From Chloroflexota bacterium (GTDB lineage: Bacteria; Chloroflexota; Anaerolineae; Anaerolineales; Villigracilaceae), in contig JACRBJ010000060.1 of NCBI GenBank assembly GCA_016234555.1, forward strand, positions 62,001 to 126,000: a DNA stretch of 64,000 bases, given 5' to 3'. Positions 33,001 to 39,738 of this stretch are shown one piece after another (within the stretch, counting starts at the first letter, position 1; every line of letters begins with the position of its first letter). The notes under the pieces are model-generated. The model was not told the origin of the DNA. It worked only from the letters and a program-made list of their open reading frames with translations, and ran no database searches. The translations under genes were made by a program, and so were the position numbers.

Positions 33001-33025
33001 CAGGACCCGCTCAACGCGGGTCCTG
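33001..33025 (-). terminator. Terminator of the DUF2726 gene
   Basis: CAGGACCCGC and GCGGGTCCTG arms with TCAAC loop. The T run lies on the minus-strand exit side, so it serves the minus-strand gene; it may also stop the convergent reductase transcript. Confidence 0.75.
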
Positions 33026-33028
33026 CCG

Positions 33029-33616
33029 TCACTCAATTTGCACCACTCCCGTACAGCGCGGACTATCCATACAACCATAATACGTTCTGCCGATGCCCGA
33101 ACCGTTGCGCTCGAAGCGCAGGACCATCATCTTGCCGCAAATCGGACAATTGGGAACGGCGTCGGCGGCGCGCTCGACACGCAAAGAGGTTGTCTTGCTG
33201 ATCTTTGCCACCGCCAGTTGGAAAAGCGTGATCAGATAAGACGGGTCATGCGTATCATTGGACGGGACATGCACTAGGGGAATACCGGCATTCGCAAACA
33301 GGTCCTGCAAAAACTTGTCGCTCTCACGCGCCTCGCCCTTCGAGATCGAGCGGACAAGTTCCACACCGAAAGCAGGAGTCAAAGTCTGCCTGTCACAGAG
33401 CAGGAAGTCAACATGCTTTCTAAACAGCTTGTTGAAAAAATGCACGTTCTCATTGGGACGGACAATGTAAAAAATGTCGTTCAACGAAACTTTCGGGCAA
33501 ACCAAATACCGCTCCCCCATCAATTTATTCAAAAGGCGGAAAAGAGCCTGTTCCGTGGACGAAAGAAACGGCTCGCGCAATCTGTAGGGTAAACGCTGTG
33601 TATCTGTCTCTGTCAT
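33029..33616 (-). CDS. DUF2726 protein with C-terminal zinc ribbon, 195 aa
   Basis: The N-terminal part (FLSSTEQALFRLLNKLMGERYLVCPKVSLNDIF, KHVDFLLCDRQTLTPAFGVEL) matches the nuclease-like DUF2726 fold, with Asp and Glu in positions seen in PD-(D/E)xK-like folds. The C-terminus carries CPICGKMMVLR and YYGCMDSPRCTG, a topoisomerase-type zinc ribbon. The frame is open upstream, but ATG at 33616 follows a GGTGG site. Probably binds nucleic acid; role unknown. Single-gene unit with its own promoter and terminator. Confidence 0.8.
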   Translation of the reverse strand: MTETDTQRLPYRLREPFLSSTEQALFRLLNKLMGERYLVCPKVSLNDIFYIVRPNENVHFFNKLFRKHVDFLLCDRQTLTPAFGVELVRSISKGEARESDKFLQDLFANAGIPLVHVPSNDTHDPSYLITLFQLAVAKISKTTSLRVERAADAVPNCPICGKMMVLRFERNGSGIGRTYYGCMDSPRCTGVVQIE

Positions 33617-33665
33617 AAATCCACCATCATCATGATTGCATAAATAAGATTCAACGAACAAAGGT

Positions 33666-33695
33666 ATTATATTTCAGGATGACCAAAACGAGCAA
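33666..33695 (-). promoter_or_regulatory. Promoter of the DUF2726 gene
   Basis: On the minus strand TTGCTC (complement of 33690-33695), 18-bp spacer, TATAAT (complement of 33666-33671), about 50 bp before the ATG. Confidence 0.6.
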
Positions 33696-33709
33696 GAAAA
33701 TGGGAAAAC

Positions 33710-34960
33710 TCACAACAACCTGTTCAGCAATTCCTTTTCCTCTTTCTCGCTGTTCACCTCGCCGTCCAGCCAGGCGGCGCGGAGTCTCGTGAGGATTTCC
33801 CCATAGCGCGGACCAGATTCAAGTCCACGAGCCTTGAGGTCGTCACCCGTCGTCCTGGGTTTGACGTGCCGCCAAAAGGAAAGATAATCCAAAAGCGCCT
33901 TTTCGCCGGAGACCAGGTAGGCTGCATAAATCGACAACAGCGGCAGTTTTTCGAGAGCAGATACCCAAATGCTGGGACTGGAATTCACAAGGAAAGGCAG
34001 GCTCTTTTTTAATTGCGATGCCCCCCAAACCGAATGAGTCAGGTCGGACGAAAAACTCAAACGCCGCGCAATGGATAGAATCGCGGCTTCCGACAAATCC
34101 ATCAGCCAAAGCATGTATCCCATGGTGGTACGGCTGGCGGGGATATCGAGCCCGGTATCCATTTCAAGAAAGTCTGAATGCCCGCTATTGAACATCGGCA
34201 GTTCAGGGTGAATCCACTTGAACACATCCAGCTCACCCAAGCGGACAATCATTTGATGTGAGTTACCCTCCTCGAAGATCAAATCAAACTCATGGCGGAT
34301 GCGCTCGCCGCTGAGGGCTTGGATGATTGTGAGGGATTCGGGATTAATAAGGATGAAGGATGAAGGATGAAGGATGAATGAATACCGCTGCTCATAACGG
34401 ACAGCGCGAAAGATGCGGGTTGGATCGTCGATAAACGAACGCGGATGCAGAACGCGGACAATCTTCTTCTCAAGATCATCCTGACCGTTGAGCGGGTCAA
34501 GCAGTTCGCCGAAGTGGTCGCCATCCAGGCGGATTGCCATGGCGTTGATGGTAAAGTCGCGACGGCGCAGGTCATCTTCGATGGTGGAGGGGGTGACGGT
34601 TGGCAATGCGCCGGGGCGAGAGTAGGTTTCAGTACGGGCAGTGATGAGGTCCAACGTTGATCGCTCAACGTTAAACATTGACGGAATGGCCCATATAGCG
34701 GTGTGGAATTTATAGTGCGTGGTGAGTTTTCCGCCGAATTTTTCCACGAGGGATTTGCCAAGTTTGACGGCATCCCCTTCAACGACAATATCGAGGTCGT
34801 TGATCGGCTGTCCCAGCAAAAGGTCGCGAACAAAGCCACCGACCACGTAGCATGACATCCCCAGGGACTCAGCTTGGGCTGCAATCTCCGAGAGTAGATT
34901 CTGCTTCTCGGACGGGATCAAAATCGGATCGCGCAGGAGGCGGATCAAATCCTTTTGCAT
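33710..34960 (-). CDS. cca: CCA-adding enzyme/poly(A) polymerase family nucleotidyltransferase, 416 aa
   Basis: Class II tRNA nucleotidyltransferase: CYVVGGFVRDLLLGQPINDLDIVVEGD gives the catalytic DxD, ARTETYSRPGALPTVTPS and DLRRRDFTINAMAI the template regions, IDDPTRIFRAVRYE the neck. It could be a CCA- or A-adding enzyme; the symbol is provisional. Two heptamer arrays are translated in frame: residues about 94-103 (NVERSTLDL region) and about 193-207 (SFILHPSSFILIN), the latter replacing the usual conserved helix right after RAVRYE. No HD domain. The upstream region holds the second 66-bp hairpin element. Confidence 0.88.
   Translation of the reverse strand: MQKDLIRLLRDPILIPSEKQNLLSEIAAQAESLGMSCYVVGGFVRDLLLGQPINDLDIVVEGDAVKLGKSLVEKFGGKLTTHYKFHTAIWAIPSMFNVERSTLDLITARTETYSRPGALPTVTPSTIEDDLRRRDFTINAMAIRLDGDHFGELLDPLNGQDDLEKKIVRVLHPRSFIDDPTRIFRAVRYEQRYSFILHPSSFILINPESLTIIQALSGERIRHEFDLIFEEGNSHQMIVRLGELDVFKWIHPELPMFNSGHSDFLEMDTGLDIPASRTTMGYMLWLMDLSEAAILSIARRLSFSSDLTHSVWGASQLKKSLPFLVNSSPSIWVSALEKLPLLSIYAAYLVSGEKALLDYLSFWRHVKPRTTGDDLKARGLESGPRYGEILTRLRAAWLDGEVNSEKEEKELLNRLL
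34341..34384. repeat. Heptamer array in cca: four perfect AGGATGA copies
   Basis: AGGATGA is repeated four times without error at 34350-34377, with degenerate units on each side. Read on the gene strand it gives a seven-residue protein repeat (SFILHPS, SFILINP), as expected for 21-bp periodicity. Confidence 0.9.
34653..34680. repeat. Second heptamer array in cca
   Basis: Units AACGTTG, ATCGCTC, AACGTTA and AACATTG, the same type as the intergenic arrays at 4774-4803 and 35504-35524. Translated in frame. Confidence 0.8.
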
Positions 34961-34983
34961 AAAATCAATTTTACCCTTATATC

Positions 34984-35049
34984 ATACCCACGGTCACAAA
35001 TTGCGCTTTCCGCCCTCTAAAAAGCGCAATTTGTGACCGAGTGCGGTAT
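34984..35049. mobile_element. 66-bp hairpin element (MITE/REPIN-like), copy 2
   Basis: Reverse complement of the element at 18617-18683 with one substitution and one base less. The 19-bp arms are perfect. Its right edge supplies the first bases of the TATAAT at 35047-35052, and its left edge reads TATGAT outward toward cca. Confidence 0.85.
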
Positions 35050-35052
35050 AAT
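35047..35052 (+). promoter_or_regulatory. -10 box at the edge of the hairpin element
   Basis: TATAAT, partly contributed by the repeat element, ends 7 nt before an ATG at 35060. No good -35 sequence; predicts a leaderless short transcript start. Confidence 0.5.
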
Positions 35053-35059
35053 CCGCCGC

Positions 35060-35116
35060 ATGTCGAAGAACCCAGCCCCATCCCCTCGAATGTCAAAATC
35101 CTCCAGGTCTGGCTAG
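35060..35116 (+). CDS. Putative 18-aa leader peptide
   Basis: ATG 7 nt after TATAAT, then 18 codons to TAG: the peptide is rich in Ser (6) and Pro (3, at codons 5, 7 and 9). Its last codons coincide with the left arm (35103-35112) of a long stem that excludes the downstream terminator. The arrangement is like attenuator leader peptides. Existence of the peptide is inferred from geometry only. Confidence 0.4.
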   Translation: MSKNPAPSPRMSKSSRSG

Positions 35117-35168
35117 GTTCGATGTATCGCGCCCAAACGGCTCCCAGACCTGGCGAGCCGTTTTTCTT
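35103..35168 (+). promoter_or_regulatory. Putative transcription attenuator upstream of mazG-LOG-proS
   Basis: CCAGGTCTGG (35103-35112) is fully complementary to CCAGACCTGG (35144-35153). The latter lies in the loop of a terminator hairpin, AAACGGCTC (35135-35143) with GAGCCGTTT (35155-35163), followed by TTTTTC. The long stem encloses the terminator's left arm, so the two cannot easily coexist. The structure suits antitermination control; alternatively it ends a small RNA. Confidence 0.5.
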
Positions 35169-35172
35169 TGTG

Positions 35173-35221
35173 TTTGGACGGTGGACGATAGACAATGGAC
35201 GATAAAGGATTAACGATTGCG
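35173..35221. repeat. Heptamer array carrying the mazG start codon
   Basis: Seven units in register: TTTGGAC, GGTGGAC, GATAGAC, AATGGAC, GATAAAG, GATTAAC and GATTGCG. The ATG of the MazG gene (35195) is inside the fourth unit and the first codons are repeat-encoded. Confidence 0.8.
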
Positions 35222-35518
35222 AAATTAACCGCACGGATGCATGAACTGGTCAAATCGAAAGGCTGGTACGAGGCGGATAGCAAACGTCCGCAAACGCCGC
35301 GCAATTTGGCAGTATCGCTCGCGATTGAAGCGGCTGAAATTTTGGAGCATTTTCAATTCGGCGAAGAGATCAAGGACAGGGACGAACTCGGCAGCGAACT
35401 TGCGGACGTAACCCTGTACCTCCTGCAATTAGCTTCGGTTTCAGGCATTGATTTGGAAGAAGCGGTATTGAAGAAAATTGAAGTGAATAAAGGAAGAAAG
35501 TGGGACGTTGAACGTTAA
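35195..35518 (+). CDS. MazG-like nucleotide pyrophosphohydrolase, 107 aa
   Basis: All-alpha NTP pyrophosphohydrolase that would hydrolyse dNTPs to monophosphates. Metal-binding helices LAVSLAIEAAEILEHFQF and LGSELADVTLYLLQLA carry the ExxE...ExxD residues. Typical length for the short MazG/iMazG group. Both start and stop codon lie within heptamer arrays, and no Shine-Dalgarno is seen before ATG; translation may begin elsewhere if the array moved. First gene after the attenuator-like leader, followed by LOG and proS. Confidence 0.85.
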   Translation: MDDKGLTIAKLTARMHELVKSKGWYEADSKRPQTPRNLAVSLAIEAAEILEHFQFGEEIKDRDELGSELADVTLYLLQLASVSGIDLEEAVLKKIEVNKGRKWDVER

Positions 35519-35524
35519 ACGTTT
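35504..35524. repeat. Heptamer array carrying the mazG stop codon
   Basis: GACGTTG, AACGTTA and AACGTTT in 7-bp register; the TAA stop (35516-35518) is formed at a unit junction. Confidence 0.75.
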
Positions 35525-35536
35525 TGACGAGGAATT

Positions 35537-36076
35537 ATGAAAATAACTGTATTTGGCGGCGCACAACCGAAAGAAGGCATGGCGGCTTATGAAGAAGCCC
35601 GTGAACTCGGCAAAATACTCGCCGAGCGCGGACATGTCGTGACAACGGGCGGATACTACGGCACAATGGAAGCTGTCTCGCGCGGAGCATCCGAGGCGGG
35701 CGGACATGTCATCGGTGTGACCTGCCAGGACATCGAAGACTGGCGCGGCTCGAAAGCCAATGCCTGGGTCAAGGAAGAAATCAAAAAGCAGACCCTGCTG
35801 GAGAGATTGAAGGTGCTCATCGAAAACTGTGACGCCGCAATCGCCCTTCCCGGCGGACCGGGCACGCTGACCGAAATCTCGCTGATGTGGAATTTGATGA
35901 TCGTGGAATCCCTGCCTCCCAGGCCTCTGACACTGGTCGGGAGCGGTTGGCAGTCCACTTTCGATCAGTTCTTCAAGGAATTCGAATCCTACATGCCCTT
36001 ACGTCAGCAGGAGTTGATATACTTTGCGAAAGACGTGAAAACTGCTGTAAAAACGCTGGAAAGTTGGAAGGTTTGA
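35537..36076 (+). CDS. LOG-family (lysine decarboxylase-like) protein, 179 aa
   Basis: Rossmann-fold LOG protein with MKITVFGGAQP, VVTTGGYYGTMEAVSRGA and the signature LPGGPGTLTEI. Characterised LOGs release cytokinin bases or ribose-5-phosphate from nucleoside monophosphates; the older lysine decarboxylase label is unlikely to be right. Located between a nucleotide pyrophosphohydrolase and proS, so a nucleotide-salvage or cleaning role is plausible. The last five codons and the stop are encoded by a heptamer array. Ribosome site AGGAAT before ATG. Confidence 0.88.
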   Translation: MKITVFGGAQPKEGMAAYEEARELGKILAERGHVVTTGGYYGTMEAVSRGASEAGGHVIGVTCQDIEDWRGSKANAWVKEEIKKQTLLERLKVLIENCDAAIALPGGPGTLTEISLMWNLMIVESLPPRPLTLVGSGWQSTFDQFFKEFESYMPLRQQELIYFAKDVKTAVKTLESWKV

Positions 36077-36130
36077 AGATTGGAAAGTTACCAACCTGCC
36101 AACTTGAAAACTTGTAAACCTGATAACCCG
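36061..36130. repeat. Ten-unit heptamer array between LOG and proS
   Basis: Begins AAGTTGG, AAGGTTT and GAAGATT and switches to complementary units such as TACCAAC. It shares its first two units and TGCCAA-type units with the array at 56954-57023. Contains the LOG stop codon. Confidence 0.85.
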
Positions 36131-36143
36131 AAGAGGAATAACA

Positions 36144-37583
36144 ATGGCTGAAGAAAAACTTACCCCCCGTTCTGAAGATTTTTCCGAGTGGTACAACCAA
36201 CTCGTATTGAAAGCGGATTTGGCAGACTACGCTCCCGTGCGCGGTTGTATGGTGGTCAAACCCTACGGCTGGGCGCTGTGGGAAAACTGCATGGCTGCGC
36301 TCGACAAGCGCTTCAAGGAAACGGGTCACGTCAACGCGGCGTTCCCCATGCTGATTCCGATGTCGTTCTTCGAGAAGGAAAAAGAACACGTCGAAGGTTT
36401 TTCACCCGAGCTGGCAGTGGTCACCCACGGCGGCGGAGAAAAACTGGAAGAGCCGCTGGTCGTGCGCCCCACGTCGGAGACCATCATCGGCTACATGTAT
36501 TCCAAGTGGATCAAGTCATGGCGCGACCTGCCCGTCCTCATTAATCAATGGGGCTCGGTCATGCGCTGGGAACTTCGCACCAAGCTGTTCCTACGCACAG
36601 CAGAGTTCTACTGGCAGGAAGGTCACACCGCGCACGCGACCAAAGAGGAAGCGGTGGAAGAGATGTACCGCATGCTCGATACATATTACGACTTTGCGGT
36701 GAACGAAGCCGCCGTCCCCGTGTTCAAGGGAACCAAGAGTGACACCGAACGTTTCGCGGGCGCGCAGATCACCACCTCGATCGAAGGCATGATGCAGGAC
36801 AAGAAGGCGCTGCAATCCGCCACCTCGCATTATTTCGGCACGAACTTTGCCAAAGCCTTCGAGATTCAATTTGTCAACCAGAATAACACACTGCAACTCT
36901 GCGAGACCACCTCGTGGGGTCTCTCGACCCGCATGATCGGCGCCATCATCATGACCCACGGCGACGACCAGGGCCTGGTCCTGCCGCCCCGCCTCGCGCC
37001 CATTCAAGCGGTTATCGTCCCCATCTTCAAGACTGACGCGGAAAAATCCAAAGTGATGGAAGTCGCCGACCGCATCTTCAAGGAACTCAAAGCCGCCGGC
37101 ATCCGCATCAAGATGGACGACCGCGACAACGTCAGCAGCGGATTCAAATTCAACGACTGGGAAATGCGCGGCGTGCCCGTCCGCATCGAGGTGGGCCCCA
37201 AGGATGTGGAAAAGGGAACCGTCGCCCTTGCCCGACGTGACAAGCCCGGACGCGAAGGCAAATCCTTCGTCCCCCAGGTTGGTCTGGACTACGCTGTCAG
37301 CGGGTTGCTGGTCGACATTCAAGCCTCACTCCTCAAGCGCGCCACCGAGTTCCGCGATGCCAACATCCACGAGCCGAAGGATTACGAAGACTTGAAGAAC
37401 ATCGTCAAAGATAGCTGGGCATTTTCCTACTGGTGCGAATCACGCGAGTGCGAAGCCAAGGTCAAGGAAGACACCAAAGCCACCACCCGCAACATTCCGT
37501 TCGACCAGCCAGATAAAGAAGGAACTTGCATCGTCTGTGGCAAGCCTTCCAAGAGAAAAGTGTATTTCGCGAAAGCGTATTAA
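36144..37583 (+). CDS. proS: Prolyl-tRNA synthetase, archaeal/eukaryotic type
   Basis: 479-aa class II synthetase without the bacterial editing insertion. Seen: EDFSEWYNQLVLKADLADYAPVRGCMV at the start, motif 2 region WGSVMRWELRTKLFLRTAEFYWQEGHTAHAT, FETTSWGLSTRMIGAIIMTHGDDQGLVLPPRLAPIQ (motif 3) and a C-terminal zinc-binding-like tail with CESRECE and CIVCGK. Fits the ProS type 3 group. AGAGGA lies 9 bp before ATG. It follows mazG and LOG and probably shares their transcript. Confidence 0.96.
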   Translation: MAEEKLTPRSEDFSEWYNQLVLKADLADYAPVRGCMVVKPYGWALWENCMAALDKRFKETGHVNAAFPMLIPMSFFEKEKEHVEGFSPELAVVTHGGGEKLEEPLVVRPTSETIIGYMYSKWIKSWRDLPVLINQWGSVMRWELRTKLFLRTAEFYWQEGHTAHATKEEAVEEMYRMLDTYYDFAVNEAAVPVFKGTKSDTERFAGAQITTSIEGMMQDKKALQSATSHYFGTNFAKAFEIQFVNQNNTLQLCETTSWGLSTRMIGAIIMTHGDDQGLVLPPRLAPIQAVIVPIFKTDAEKSKVMEVADRIFKELKAAGIRIKMDDRDNVSSGFKFNDWEMRGVPVRIEVGPKDVEKGTVALARRDKPGREGKSFVPQVGLDYAVSGLLVDIQASLLKRATEFRDANIHEPKDYEDLKNIVKDSWAFSYWCESRECEAKVKEDTKATTRNIPFDQPDKEGTCIVCGKPSKRKVYFAKAY

Positions 37584-37590
37584 TTTTTTT

Positions 37591-37618
37591 GTAGGGGTGG
37601 ATCGCGATCCGCCCCTAC
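37591..37618. repeat. 28-bp palindrome after proS
   Basis: GTAGGGGTGGATCG is followed immediately by CGATCCGCCCCTAC, complementary except for one position, preceded by a T run. It may act as a terminator for opposite-strand transcription or as a REP-like element; the next ATG lies 8 bp beyond. Confidence 0.7.
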
Positions 37619-37625
37619 CCAAACC

Positions 37626-38987
37626 ATGCCCGCCATAGACCTCGCCCGTCTCCGCAAGCAAGCCAACCGTCTGGCAGATTTTTTCTTTCTGCCCGATGAG
37701 TTCATGAAGCATTTGCGCGAGATGCTCGACTTCTACGTCAACTACACCCTGCGGACAGTGGAGAACGTCGCCCCCGGTTCCAACCTGAAAACCTATCGCA
37801 CACCGCCCGCAGTGTTGACTCAAATCGAAAACGAACTGCGGACAACGGCGGAAGCCAACCCAGACTTTGCGCTCGAACTGGCAGATATCCTCTGGGATGA
37901 AGGTGCGCTGGAAACCCGCCTGCTGGCGGCGTTTTTGCTGGGCCGAATCCCACCGCAGGAGGAGCGCCTGCTCCCCCGCCTGACCGCGTGGACTCAGCAA
38001 ATCCGCGACTCTGATGTGCGCTCGGCATTGCTGTCCACCAGCCTGACGCGTATGAGGAAGGAAACGCCTGCGCAATTCCTTGTTCTCGTCCGCGAGTATT
38101 TGCACCCCGCCCGTATGCGAACCTGGTCAAACGGCATACAAGCCCTGCTGCCCATGATCGCGGAAGCATCCAACAACAACCTGCCAACCATCTTCGACAT
38201 GATCGAACCCATCATCGAGGAAGCGCCGTCCACCCTGCAAAACGACCTAACCGACCTCATCGTCGCTCTCTACCGCGCATCCGCCAACGAGACGACCTTC
38301 CTGCTCAAGCACATCCTGTCCAACGCGCAAAACCCGATGACCGTGGTCACCATGCGCCGCATCGCCCCCGATTTCCCGCCGCCCCTGCAAAAGGAATTGC
38401 GCGAACTCCTGCGCTCCCCGTCGCTCGCCGAAATCAGGCGGGTCGAAGAAGAGCCAGCCGATTTTGTCGTGGATGAAGTCCCGACAAAAAAAAGAAGGAA
38501 GAAAATGGACAACTCGAAGATCATCTACCTGCACGGACTCGAAAGCAGCAGCCAGAGTGGCAAGGCGCGCCAGTTTGCCGAAAAATTCCCAGGTATGGTC
38601 ACGCCCGATTTCACCGGCTCCTTCGAAGAACGGATGAAACAACTCAAGCCGATTTTGGGGCGCAGAAAAAACTGGACGATCATTGGTTCTTCTTTTGGCG
38701 GGTTGATGGGAACTGTCTTCACCTGCGAACACCCGACCCAGGTGCGGAAATTGATTCTGCTCGCCCCCGCCCTGCTCCGCGACCACTTCGCCGCCTACCT
38801 CGACCTCGAACCTGTTTCTGTTCCAACCGTCCTCATCCACGGGGCAGCGGATGACGTTGTCCCGCCCGAACCCGTGCGTGAGATTGCGGAGAAATTATTT
38901 ACCAACCTGCAAATCATCACCGTGGATGACGGTCACAGATTGCAAAAGGCGTTTGGGGAGCTGGAGTGGGAAGAGATTTTGACATAG
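37626..38987 (+). CDS. HEAT-like domain fused to alpha/beta hydrolase, 453 aa
   Basis: Residues 1-280 are helical repeats (DNA-alkylation-repair/HEAT-like look: TRLLAAFLLGRIPPQEE, LPTIFDMIEPIIEEAPSTLQ). Residues 294-453 form a small alpha/beta hydrolase like YqiA: IIYLHGLESSSQSGKA, nucleophile elbow IGSSFGGLMG, ADDVVPPE and a late DDGH. The linker VPTKKRRKK is encoded by an eight-A run (38486-38493), and AAGGAAG precedes an in-frame ATG at 38505, so the hydrolase may also be made alone. Few homologous fusions come to mind. No clear ribosome site at the first ATG. Confidence 0.7.
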   Translation: MPAIDLARLRKQANRLADFFFLPDEFMKHLREMLDFYVNYTLRTVENVAPGSNLKTYRTPPAVLTQIENELRTTAEANPDFALELADILWDEGALETRLLAAFLLGRIPPQEERLLPRLTAWTQQIRDSDVRSALLSTSLTRMRKETPAQFLVLVREYLHPARMRTWSNGIQALLPMIAEASNNNLPTIFDMIEPIIEEAPSTLQNDLTDLIVALYRASANETTFLLKHILSNAQNPMTVVTMRRIAPDFPPPLQKELRELLRSPSLAEIRRVEEEPADFVVDEVPTKKRRKKMDNSKIIYLHGLESSSQSGKARQFAEKFPGMVTPDFTGSFEERMKQLKPILGRRKNWTIIGSSFGGLMGTVFTCEHPTQVRKLILLAPALLRDHFAAYLDLEPVSVPTVLIHGAADDVVPPEPVREIAEKLFTNLQIITVDDGHRLQKAFGELEWEEILT

Positions 38988-39004
38988 GCTGTATGCGACA
39001 ACAT

Positions 39005-39040
39005 AAACCTCCGAGTTTCTGAATTCTCGGAGGTTTTGTT
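39005..39040 (+). terminator. Terminator of the HEAT-hydrolase gene
   Basis: AAACCTCCGAG pairs with CTCGGAGGTTT (39026-39036), followed by TTGTTTTT. Confidence 0.85.
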
Positions 39041-39064
39041 TTTAATACTCCACCCGCGCAAACA

Positions 39065-39073
39065 TGCTATAAA
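39065..39073 (+). promoter_or_regulatory. Extended -10 of the universal stress gene
   Basis: TGCTATAAA, an extended -10 element about 53 bp before the uspA-like ATG. Confidence 0.4.
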
Positions 39074-39125
39074 ATTTATGAGCTGAACAAAACATGCGTG
39101 TCAAATCATCAGATGGAGGCTGCCG

Positions 39126-39572
39126 ATGTACCAGCGTATCCTTGTCCCGTTGGATGGCTCGACCTTATCGGAGGCGGTGTTGCCGCATGCGGAGAAACTC
39201 GCCCGCGCCTTGAACGTGGAAATCGTCCTTCTGCATGTGGATGTAAGTCCCGCGCCCACCTTTGATCCTCACGAATCGCCGCTTGAGCCACAACCAGAGG
39301 AAGTCAAGATCATGCACGCAGATGAAAAACACTACCTGAAAACCATGTGCTCCAAGCTGGAAAGCGAAGGCTTGCGTGCCACCTACCTGCTGCGGGATGG
39401 GATGGTGGCAGATACGATCCTGGAAACTGCAGAAATCGAACAAGCCGACCTGATTGCCATGTCCACACACGGGCGGACGGGAATGTTGCGTCTTCTGCTG
39501 GGCAGCGTGGCAGAACAGGTGGTGCACCGCTCGAAAATCCCCGTGGTGCTCATCCGCCCGATTGGGGAGTGA
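39126..39572 (+). CDS. Universal stress protein, 148 aa
   Basis: UspA fold: MYQRILVPLDGSTLSEAVLPHA, LLHVD and the ATP-binding signature STHGRTGMLRLLLGSVAEQVVHRSKIPVVLIR near the C-terminus, with the expected glycine spacing for nucleotide binding. Single domain of normal length. Stand-alone transcript with promoter and terminator. Role: stress adaptation, not further defined. Confidence 0.93.
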   Translation: MYQRILVPLDGSTLSEAVLPHAEKLARALNVEIVLLHVDVSPAPTFDPHESPLEPQPEEVKIMHADEKHYLKTMCSKLESEGLRATYLLRDGMVADTILETAEIEQADLIAMSTHGRTGMLRLLLGSVAEQVVHRSKIPVVLIRPIGE

Positions 39573-39600
39573 ACGGGACAAGACACCAATACTTTATTTG

Positions 39601-39622
39601 AAGCGCCTCAGGGCGCTTTTTC
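39601..39622 (+). terminator. Terminator of the universal stress gene
   Basis: AAGCGCC-TCAG-GGCGCTT followed by TTTTC. Confidence 0.85.
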
Positions 39623-39738
39623 ATTTTTTATGATGAGGTTGTCAAAAAAGTGCAACACGCCTGCAAACCTACAAGAATATGATAAAACAGACTAAAATAG
39701 CCGCCATCGTCAAATAAAGAATGATTCGGGAGACACAA

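Noticed and set aside
35060..35168. tRNA or signal recognition particle RNA in the region before mazG
   Set aside because: A GGTTCGA-like stretch recalls a T arm, but no cloverleaf, CCA end or SRP tetraloop could be built; an attenuator-like reading explains the stems better.
35060..35168. T-box leader controlling proS
   Set aside because: The conserved T-box bulge sequence (AGGGTGGNACCGCG type) is absent and the region is too short.
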